NCBI RefSeq assembly: GCF_018326005.1
Contig: NZ_AP021903.1
Location: forward strand, 5,445,001-5,509,000
Reading direction: 5' to 3'
Length of the DNA stretch: 64,000 nt
Source: Pseudomonas sp. Seg1
GTDB lineage: Bacteria; Pseudomonadota; Gammaproteobacteria; Pseudomonadales; Pseudomonadaceae
Both the position numbers and the translations under genes were made by a program. This document shows, piece after piece, positions 58,079 through 64,000 of the stretch. Position 1 is the first letter of the stretch. Every line of letters begins with the position of its first letter. The notes beneath the pieces are model-generated. The model was given only the letters and a program-made list of their open reading frames with translations, had not been told where the DNA came from and did no database searches.

Positions 58079-58884
58079 TGCTCACGCTATTCAAACGCAA
58101 AGGGCTGGGTGTGCAGGACTTCCCCGGCTTCGGCGGCTTCAGTTTTCTGTTTTATCTGTACCTCTACGCACCGATCGTGGTGCTGGTGGTGTTCTCGTTC
58201 AACGCCAACCAATCGGCGACGGTGTGGACCGGGTTCAGCCTCGACTGGTATCGCGCCGCGTTCGCCAATCAGGCCTTGCGCCAGGCCGCCGGCAACAGCC
58301 TGTTGATCGCCGTCTGCGCCAGCATGATTGCCACGGCAATTGCCACCCTCGCCGCCCTCGGCACCTCGCGCGGGGCCAAGTTCAAGGGCCTGCAATTGTC
58401 GATGGGCGCGATCATGTTGCCGCTGGTGCTGCCGGAAATTGTCGTCGGTGTGGCGACGCTGGCGCTGTTCTCCACCATCGGTCTGTCGCTGGGTTACGGC
58501 AACCTGATCATCGCGCACACAGTGTTCTGCATTCCCTTCGCCTACCTGCCGATTCGGGCGCGGCTGAACGACATGGACCTGTCGCTGGAGCAAGCCTCGG
58601 CCGACCTCTACGCCGGCCCGTGGCGAACCTTTCGCAAAGTGACTTTGCCGCTGCTGATGCCGGGGATTTTCTCCGGGCTGATGCTGGCCTTTATCGTCTC
58701 GCTGGATAACTTCGTGATCTCGATGATGGTCTCGCAGGCCGGCACCACGACCCTGCCGATTTTCATTTTCGGCCTGCTACGCATGGGTGTGACACCCGAC
58801 GTCAACGCCGTGTCGACGCTGATCCTCGGCGTCTCGGTGCTGTTCGTCAGCCTCTCTTATCTGTTGGGTAAAAAGAACGCCTGA
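58078..58884 (+). CDS. ABC transporter permease (PotC-like)
   Basis: A 268-aa permease with six segments and an EAA loop (LEQASADLYAGPWRTFRKVTLPLLMPGI, about residues 167-194). The ATG overlaps the preceding stop (TAATG). Together with the PotB-like protein it forms the membrane channel. Confidence 0.92.
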   Translation: MLTLFKRKGLGVQDFPGFGGFSFLFYLYLYAPIVVLVVFSFNANQSATVWTGFSLDWYRAAFANQALRQAAGNSLLIAVCASMIATAIATLAALGTSRGAKFKGLQLSMGAIMLPLVLPEIVVGVATLALFSTIGLSLGYGNLIIAHTVFCIPFAYLPIRARLNDMDLSLEQASADLYAGPWRTFRKVTLPLLMPGIFSGLMLAFIVSLDNFVISMMVSQAGTTTLPIFIFGLLRMGVTPDVNAVSTLILGVSVLFVSLSYLLGKKNA

Positions 58885-58911
58885 ACCTTCTACGACCTGT
58901 GGGGAAATAGC

Positions 58912-59958
58912 ATGAGCAAGTGGATAAAAAGCGTCGGCACTTCGTTGTTCCTGACATTGCCGCTGAGCATGGCCGCGAGTGTTCAGGCCGCCGAGAAACT
59001 CAACGTGGTGAGCTGGAGCGGCTACTTTTCGCCGGAGATTCTCGCCAAGTTCCAGAAGCAGACCGGCATCGAAGTCACCGTCGATTCCTACGACTCCAAC
59101 GAGACTTTGTTGGCGAAATTGAAACAGGGCGGCGCCGGTTATGACGTGGCGATTCCGTCGCACCAGTTCATCCCGATCCTGATCAAGGAAAACCTGCTGG
59201 AGCGCTTCGACCCGGTCAAAGAGCCCTACTACGCCAGCGTTGTGGATAACCTGAAAAAACCGAGTTGGGACCCGGAAGGCGCGTATTCGGTGCCGTTCAT
59301 CTGGGGCACCACCAGCGTCGTGCTGGACTCCGCTCGCTACAAAGGCCCGGCCGACAGCTACAAGGTTTTGTATGAGCCGCCAGCCGAGTTGCAGGGGCGC
59401 ATCAACATGTTCGATTCGGTCAGCGACATGGTCGACATGGCCAGCCTCTATTTGAACATTCCGCTGTGCAGCGAAGACCCAAAACAGATGCAGCAAGTGC
59501 TGACGCTGCTCAAGGCGCAGAAGCCGTTCGTGAAAACCTACAGCTCCAAGGCCGGTTCGATTCGCGAGAACCTCGCCTCCGGTGAAATCGACATGTCGAT
59601 GTTCTGGGGCGGTTCGTCGATGCGCGCCCGCGAGATGAAACCGACGCTGAAATACCTCTACCCGAAAGAAGGTGTGCTGGCCTGGGTCGACAACATGGTC
59701 ATCCCCACCGGCAGCAAGAATCCGGCGAATGCCAAGGCGTTCATCGCCTTCCTCAGCCAGCCGGAAAACTCGGCAATGACGCAGAACTTCCTCAAGCACC
59801 AGAGCCCGATCAAAGGCGTCGAACCGTTCCTCGATGCAGCGCTCAAGGATGCGCCGGAACTGCACATCCCCGAGGGCACCAACGTGGTGTTCAGCAAGAC
59901 TTGCGGCGAAGGCGCGATCCGTCTCGCTGATCGTCTCTGGACCAACCTGATGCGTTGA
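58912..59958 (+). CDS. Periplasmic substrate-binding protein (PotD/PotF-like)
   Basis: A 348-aa exported protein with a signal peptide (cut after about Ala24 in SVQAAEK). The mature start LNVVSWSGYFSPEIL and the segments SGEIDMSMFWGG and AWVDNMVIPTGS are those of polyamine-binding proteins, with aromatic and acidic residues in the pocket positions. The Trp-Ser-Gly-Tyr opening resembles PotF. Substrate not assignable. An intrinsic terminator follows before the amidase gene. Confidence 0.92.
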   Translation: MSKWIKSVGTSLFLTLPLSMAASVQAAEKLNVVSWSGYFSPEILAKFQKQTGIEVTVDSYDSNETLLAKLKQGGAGYDVAIPSHQFIPILIKENLLERFDPVKEPYYASVVDNLKKPSWDPEGAYSVPFIWGTTSVVLDSARYKGPADSYKVLYEPPAELQGRINMFDSVSDMVDMASLYLNIPLCSEDPKQMQQVLTLLKAQKPFVKTYSSKAGSIRENLASGEIDMSMFWGGSSMRAREMKPTLKYLYPKEGVLAWVDNMVIPTGSKNPANAKAFIAFLSQPENSAMTQNFLKHQSPIKGVEPFLDAALKDAPELHIPEGTNVVFSKTCGEGAIRLADRLWTNLMR

Positions 59959-59965
59959 TCTCTAT

Positions 59966-59993
59966 CGCCCCGTCACACTGGCGGGGCGTTTTT
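59966..59993 (+). terminator. Intrinsic terminator between the binding protein and amidase genes
   Basis: CGCCCCG pairs with CGGGGCG (7 bp) and is followed by five T. It may reduce amidase expression relative to the transporter. Confidence 0.85.
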
Positions 59994-60018
59994 CCAGCCG
60001 TCTGAAAGGCCGCTTGCA

Positions 60019-61473
60019 ATGAACGCTAACAACATCAGCGAACTGGTCCTGTTGCAGGCCCATGAACTCGCCGAACGCATCCGCCTGCGCCAGGTTTCCT
60101 GCCGGGAAGTGATGCAGACTTACCTTGCCCATATCGAACGTTTCAATCCGCTGGTGAATGCGCTGATCAGCCTGCAGTCACCGGAACATCTGCTGGCTCA
60201 GGCCGATGAGCGCGATGCCGAACTGGCGCGCGGCGAGTACCGTGGCTGGATGCATGGCTTGCCTCATGCGATCAAGGATCTTTCGCTGACTCAAGGCATT
60301 CGCACCACGCTGGGTTCGCCGCTGTACAAGGATTTTGTGCCCGAGCGCGACGGCATCATGGTCGAGCGAATCAAGACTGCCGGCGCAATCATTATCGGCA
60401 AGACCAACACCCCGGAATTCGGCCTCGGTTCGCAAAGCTACAACCCGTTGTTTGGTGCGACTGGCTGCGCTTTTGACCCGGGCAAAACCGCTGGTGGCAG
60501 TAGCGGTGGCGCGGCGGCCGCACTGGCGATGCATCTGGTGCCGGTGGCGGATGGCAGCGACATGATGGGTTCGCTGCGCAATCCGGCGGCGTTCAACAAC
60601 ATCTTTGGCTTTCGCCCGTCGCAGGGGCGCGTGCCTTTTGATGACAGTGCTGATCTGTTTTTCGATCAGTTGGGTTACGAAGGGCCGATGGCGCGCAGCG
60701 TGAGGGATGCGGCGTTGCTGCTGTCGGTGCAGGCTGGGGGCGATGCGCGGGCGCCGCTGTCCATTGCTGAATCCGGTGAGGCGTTTGCGGAGCCGTTGGA
60801 GCGGGATTTCAAAGGCACCCGGATGGGTTGGCTGGGGGATTTCAGCGGTTATCTGCCGATGGAGAGCGGCGTGCTGTCGCTGTGTCAGAAGACCTTTGCC
60901 GATTTTGAAAGCCTCGGCTGCCACGTTGAGTCGGTTGAGCCGGGCTTCGCGCCTGAGCGGCTGTGGAGCAGTTGGCGCACGTTGCGGCACTGGATGGTCG
61001 CCGGGTCTTTGGGCGCAACCTATGCCGATCCGCAGAAACGCGCGTTGTTGAAACCGGAAGCGATCTGGGAAGTGGAAAACGGTCTGAAGCTTTCGGCCAG
61101 CGAAGTGTTCGCCGCCTCGGTGGTGCGCAGTGATTGGTATCGGGCGATTTCCCGACTGTTCGAACGCTACGATTACCTGTTGCTGCCCAGCGCCCAGGTC
61201 TTCCCGTTCGATAAAACCCAGCCGTGGCCGATGTCGATTGAAGGCGTGGCGATGGACACGTATCACCGCTGGATGGAGGTGGTCATCCCCGGCACGTTAT
61301 CCGGTTGCCCGGTGGCGAGCGTTCAGGCCGGCTTCAATGCACAGGGGTTGCCGATGGGGTTGCAGATCATCGGCCGGCATCAGGCGGACTTCGCGGTTCT
61401 GCAACTGGCGCACGCTTATGAGCAGGCCAGCCGCTGGTTCCAGCGCTGCCCTTCGCCCCTGCTGAGCCAGTAA
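60019..61473 (+). CDS. Amidase (amidase-signature family)
   Basis: A 484-aa hydrolase of the Ser-cisSer-Lys family. The catalytic Lys is in PHAIKDLS (about residues 86-93), and the glycine/serine loop AGGSSGGAAA is at about 156-165. The usual GSDxGGSIR motif reads GSDMMGSLR (about 177-185): the nucleophilic Ser is kept but GG is MG. It should cleave a carboxamide. Its position after a polyamine-type importer suggests it hydrolyses an imported N-acyl amine or amide. Confidence 0.9.
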   Translation: MNANNISELVLLQAHELAERIRLRQVSCREVMQTYLAHIERFNPLVNALISLQSPEHLLAQADERDAELARGEYRGWMHGLPHAIKDLSLTQGIRTTLGSPLYKDFVPERDGIMVERIKTAGAIIIGKTNTPEFGLGSQSYNPLFGATGCAFDPGKTAGGSSGGAAAALAMHLVPVADGSDMMGSLRNPAAFNNIFGFRPSQGRVPFDDSADLFFDQLGYEGPMARSVRDAALLLSVQAGGDARAPLSIAESGEAFAEPLERDFKGTRMGWLGDFSGYLPMESGVLSLCQKTFADFESLGCHVESVEPGFAPERLWSSWRTLRHWMVAGSLGATYADPQKRALLKPEAIWEVENGLKLSASEVFAASVVRSDWYRAISRLFERYDYLLLPSAQVFPFDKTQPWPMSIEGVAMDTYHRWMEVVIPGTLSGCPVASVQAGFNAQGLPMGLQIIGRHQADFAVLQLAHAYEQASRWFQRCPSPLLSQ

Positions 61474-61518
61474 TTTTGATAAACGGTTGAAAGCGTAGAA
61501 AAAATTTTAAATTTACGC

Positions 61519-61547
61519 TTGACGCTTTTCCATTTCAGGGGAATAAT
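61519..61547 (+). promoter_or_regulatory. Promoter of tRNA-Met
   Basis: TTGACG (61519-61524), a 17-bp spacer, then AATAAT (61542-61547), 11 bases before the tRNA. The GC-rich GCGCGCC after the -10 resembles a stringent-control discriminator. Confidence 0.8.
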
Positions 61548-61558
61548 GCGCGCCACTT

Positions 61559-61635
61559 GGCTACATAGCTCAGTTGGTTAGAGCATAGCATTCATAATGC
61601 TGGGGTCCGGGGTTCAAGTCCCTGTGTAGCCACCA
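61559..61635 (+). tRNA. tRNA-Met (elongator, anticodon CAU)
   Basis: 77 nt with encoded CCA. The acceptor GGCTACA pairs with TGTAGCC; the anticodon arm TAGCA TTCATAA TGCTG shows CAT; the T-arm contains GGTTCAAGTCC. The paired first acceptor bases mark an elongator rather than an initiator. Confidence 0.96.
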
Positions 61636-61641
61636 AGTACT

Positions 61642-61677
61642 AAAAACGGCTTACCGAAAGGTAGGCCGTTTTTTTAT
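61642..61677 (+). terminator. Intrinsic terminator after tRNA-Met
   Basis: ACGGC-T-TACC, loop GAAA, GGTA-G-GCCGT, followed by seven T. Confidence 0.9.
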
Positions 61678-61751
61678 GCCTCGAGAAAAGCCTCTTCAAT
61701 CTGTTTGTCCAAGGTATTGGTGCACCTTGGTTCCGCGTTCTTTGGATTACT

Positions 61752-62144
61752 TCAAACTTCTTTTTCTTCGTCGCTCGTTTTGGTCGCTGCCTGTGCGATC
61801 AGGGCGTCGAGCATCTGCGCAATAACCTTCTGTTGAACCTTCGAAAGCTCATTGATCGACTGCAACCGTCGATACCACGTCGAGGTCAAACTGCGTCTGG
61901 GCTTCTCCGTGTACGAGGGCACCCCGAGCAGGTCTTCAACAGGCACGCGAAGCGCAAATGCCATCTTCACCAGCGTCGTGACCGGCATGCTGCGCGTGCC
62001 CTCCTCGTAGCCCTGAAAGGTCTGCCGGGAAAGACTTAAAGCCCGTGCAAACCGAGTCTGTGTGATCTCGTGCACGGTGCGTAAGTGAGCAATGCGACTG
62101 CCCATCGCCACCAGAAAATCGCGATCCTCATTGGAAATACTCAT
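61752..62144 (-). CDS. XRE-family helix-turn-helix regulator
   Basis: A 130-aa protein. A Cro/C1-type helix-turn-helix covers about residues 14-70 (IAHLRTVHEITQTRFARALSLSRQTFQGYEEGTRSMP). The tail (about 80-130) is basic then acidic, with no sensor domain I recognise. ATG 62144 is taken as start. It lies between tRNA-Met and the divergent bacteriocin gene, so it could control that gene or belong to an unrelated mobile insertion. Confidence 0.82.
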   Translation of the reverse strand: MSISNEDRDFLVAMGSRIAHLRTVHEITQTRFARALSLSRQTFQGYEEGTRSMPVTTLVKMAFALRVPVEDLLGVPSYTEKPRRSLTSTWYRRLQSINELSKVQQKVIAQMLDALIAQAATKTSDEEKEV

Positions 62145-62518
62145 GACAATGGCCGACTGCAAATAGAGTTGAATGGCAACGAACTCATCCTTTTCATCTG
62201 AAATCCATCCTGGAAAAAACGATAGAAACCATCCTCAGGCAGCAGTGCGTAAGTTGTCGACCTGAAAATTCTGTAGGAGAAATGCAGACTGCCCCGCCAT
62301 CCAAACCGAAAGACTACAAGCCCGGAATACCGCTGGTTCATCCGGATCAATCGCCCATCAACAGGTTGAGAGAGCGCCGTAGGAAACGGCTTCGATCCAG
62401 GTACGAATCGGATTTTTCGTAAATCCAGGCGCCTGAAACTCACCCCATCGGTTTGCCCGAAATCCCGACTGACCGACAAGCTTCCCTGGCTCGATTCACA
62501 GCCATACAGGGAGTTGTC
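62145..62518. other. Gene-free stretch between the XRE gene and the bacteriocin
   Basis: No credible gene. I looked for LexA and PrtN-type P-boxes; only weak near-matches (CTGTAGGAGAAATGCAG at about 62271, spacing 11 not 10) were found. Base composition is more AT-rich than in the rest of the window. Confidence 0.5.
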
Positions 62519-63766
62519 ATGGCTCGATTCAAATCTCTCTTCGATGAAGACTGGCCTTGGAAACGTCCGAGAAGGAACGGCTCATGGGCCGCTTGGAATC
62601 CGCCTCCCCCGCCGGAGCCGGTGTACATCGAAAAGGATGAATGGCCAACGCCCAGGCCCCGCGAAGATCAGGTGTTCGCCAAGTCCTGCACGCCGGGTAA
62701 CTGGTGCCGAACGGACGCCGGCACGGTGCCCGAGTCCGCTGCCAACTTCGGCAAGATCATGGTCGCGGGTGCCATGCTCTTTCCCTCCGCCAGCACCGCT
62801 GTCGCGACCGCGATAGGTGCCGATCTGGCCTTGGGCCGCTTGGCCGGCGGCGGGATTCTGCAACAACGCCTCAACTGGGCCATTCACGGCGCTGCTGGGC
62901 CGGCCAGTGTGTTCGTCCTCGGGATGCTGCCGACCCGAATGGGCGACGGCACGCTGCACACCGATGACCAACTACGCAGCATGACCCGCGCCAGCACTCG
63001 CGTGCGCTTCCAGTTCCGGCGTGATGCCGAAGGCGCCATGCAGATTTACGGCATCCACTCCGGCGCCTCGGGCGATGACTCGGTGCGTACCGTCAAAGTC
63101 GAGTGGAACAGCGACAAGACCGCCATGGAGGCCAAGCTCAACGGCATCACGATTCTGTGGACGCCGCAACGCGGGCCACTGGGATCAATGCCGCCGCTGG
63201 TCTATCCCGAACACGCCGAGCAACTGAATACGATCCTTGTTCATCCGATTGCCGAGAACACGGACACCCAGATAGAAGGCCTGCCCGGCGAGGACATTAC
63301 TGCCGAGGATTGTATTCTGGTGTTTCCGGCGGACACTGGGTTGAAGTCGCTGTATGTAGTGTTTTCGAGGCCGGCCAGACTGACGCCGGGTACGGTGACT
63401 GGGATTGGTGAGGATGTTCCGGGTATATGGCTTGCTGGAGCCGGAACGGGGATCGGTGCGCCGATTCCGACACGGATTGCGGACAGGCTGAGGGGGCGGG
63501 AGTTTTCAAGCTTTGATGCCTTCAGAAAGGCGTTTTGGACTGAGGTTGTGAATGATCCAGATTTGCGCAGCCAATTCATCCCGGACAATATTGAACGGAT
63601 GCAGAATGGCAATGCGCCAAAGGCCCGCTACAGGGATTCCAATGGTTCAAAAGGCTCCTTTGAAATTCATCATGTCGATCCAATTTCAAAGGGCGGCGAG
63701 GTTTATCACGTAGACAATTTGCGGATCAACACGCCAAAAAACCACGCAGATATTCATCGGAAATAA
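62519..63766 (+). CDS. S-pyocin/colicin-type HNH nuclease bacteriocin
   Basis: A 415-aa toxin. ATG 62519 has GGGAG 7 bases ahead. The N-terminus is basic, then a PPPPPEPV linker (about residues 29-36), then a middle domain resembling the pyocin-S/colicin translocation region (about 60-320). The C-terminal HNH DNase is textbook: His384, His385, Asn400, His409, His413, with the same spacing as colicin E9. It should cut DNA in a sensitive competitor. It is much shorter than S2-type pyocins and seems to lack a long receptor-binding part. An immunity gene follows 4 bp downstream. Confidence 0.9.
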   Translation: MARFKSLFDEDWPWKRPRRNGSWAAWNPPPPPEPVYIEKDEWPTPRPREDQVFAKSCTPGNWCRTDAGTVPESAANFGKIMVAGAMLFPSASTAVATAIGADLALGRLAGGGILQQRLNWAIHGAAGPASVFVLGMLPTRMGDGTLHTDDQLRSMTRASTRVRFQFRRDAEGAMQIYGIHSGASGDDSVRTVKVEWNSDKTAMEAKLNGITILWTPQRGPLGSMPPLVYPEHAEQLNTILVHPIAENTDTQIEGLPGEDITAEDCILVFPADTGLKSLYVVFSRPARLTPGTVTGIGEDVPGIWLAGAGTGIGAPIPTRIADRLRGREFSSFDAFRKAFWTEVVNDPDLRSQFIPDNIERMQNGNAPKARYRDSNGSKGSFEIHHVDPISKGGEVYHVDNLRINTPKNHADIHRK

Positions 63767-63770
63767 CTCA

Positions 63771-64000
63771 ATGAAAAGCCGTCTTTCTGACTATACCGAA
63801 GCAGAGTTTCTAAGCTTTCTGCAAGAGATTCGAGCCGCCAACAAAAACGCTTCCGATGAAGTTCTCGACCCGCTGTTAACCCGCTTTTGCACCATCACTG
63901 AACATCCAGATGGAACGGACTTGATCTACTACCCAGAAGATGGGGCAGATAATTCCAACGAAGGAATCATTGAAACCGTGAAAAGGTGGCGCGCCGCGAA
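63771..64000 (+). CDS. Bacteriocin immunity protein, Im7/Im9-like (3' end missing)
   Basis: 76 codons seen; cut by the window edge. The opening SDYTEAEFLSFLQEI and the motif TEHPDGTDLIYYPEDGADNS are those of the colicin E-type DNase immunity proteins (Im7/Im9, pyocin S immunity). The protein is acidic, as needed to mask a basic nuclease. It begins 4 bp after the toxin stop, so both are made together. The DNA is more AT-rich than the surroundings. Confidence 0.92.
   Translation, partial: MKSRLSDYTEAEFLSFLQEIRAANKNASDEVLDPLLTRFCTITEHPDGTDLIYYPEDGADNSNEGIIETVKRWRAA

Noticed and set aside
62265..62290. Possible LexA box upstream of the bacteriocin
   Set aside because: CTG and CAG are 11 bases apart, not 10, and the centre lacks the TA-rich core.
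62145..62518. PrtN P-box upstream of the bacteriocin
   Set aside because: No run of ATTGNN(N)GT repeats could be found.

Overview
The window is chromosomal DNA from a Pseudomonas of the fluorescens group. The reasons are the GC-rich coding sequence, the many short palindromic repeats typical of that group, and a gene order that closely follows the known P. aeruginosa mqo-hpt-upp-uraA-hemH-phr-pagL-murI-moeB-prmC-prfA-hemA-lolB-ispE-prs-rplY-pth-ychF stretch. Gene identities rest on recognisable motifs plus this conserved order; no database search was possible.

Region by region. 1-4.8 kb (minus strand): a medium/long-chain acyl-CoA ligase followed by a DUF1302 outer-membrane-type protein and a DUF1329 protein that runs off the left edge. 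4.9-9.95 kb: an MFS transporter divergent from an AraC-type regulator, a LysE/RhtB exporter, a D-2-hydroxyacid dehydrogenase and the rRNA methyltransferase RsmC. 9.95-14.1 kb: a yybP-ykoY manganese riboswitch ahead of a TMEM165/GDT1 family membrane protein, an M48 lipoprotein protease and a dCache chemoreceptor. 14.1-15.6 kb: an intact IS481-family element (1,285 bp) that has jumped into one arm of a palindromic repeat. 15.6-20 kb: an SRAP (YedK/HMCES-like) protein with altered catalytic positions, small metal-binding or unknown proteins, a PlsC-like acyltransferase and the YajG lipoprotein. 20-28 kb: mqo behind a 705-bp gene-free leader, purine and pyrimidine salvage (hpt, upp, uraA) and ferrochelatase.

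28.2-38.5 kb is the most interesting part. A renalase-like flavoprotein, a small Trp-rich protein, a DUF523-DUF1722 protein, a LitR/CarH-like MerR regulator, DNA photolyase, an NTF2-like protein, an SDR, a FAD amine-oxidase-like protein, DUF1365, a cyclopropane-fatty-acid-synthase-like methyltransferase and DUF2878 follow each other with overlapping reading frames. Two promoters carry TRTAC(A/C)-N12-TGTACA inverted/direct sites of the type bound by LitR-like light regulators. I read it as a light-induced DNA-, cofactor- and membrane-lipid-protection regulon.

38.6-51.1 kb is housekeeping: PagL, murI-moeB-prmC-prfA-hemA (overlapping, minus strand), then a TPR lipoprotein, lolB, ispE, tRNA-Gln, prs, rplY, pth and ychF (plus strand). 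51.3-61.5 kb: a fosmidomycin-resistance-like MFS transporter, a second chemoreceptor, and a LysR regulator divergent from a polyamine-type ABC transporter with an amidase. 61.5-64 kb: tRNA-Met, an XRE-family regulator, and a compact S-pyocin/colicin-type HNH nuclease bacteriocin with its Im7/Im9-like immunity gene running off the right edge.
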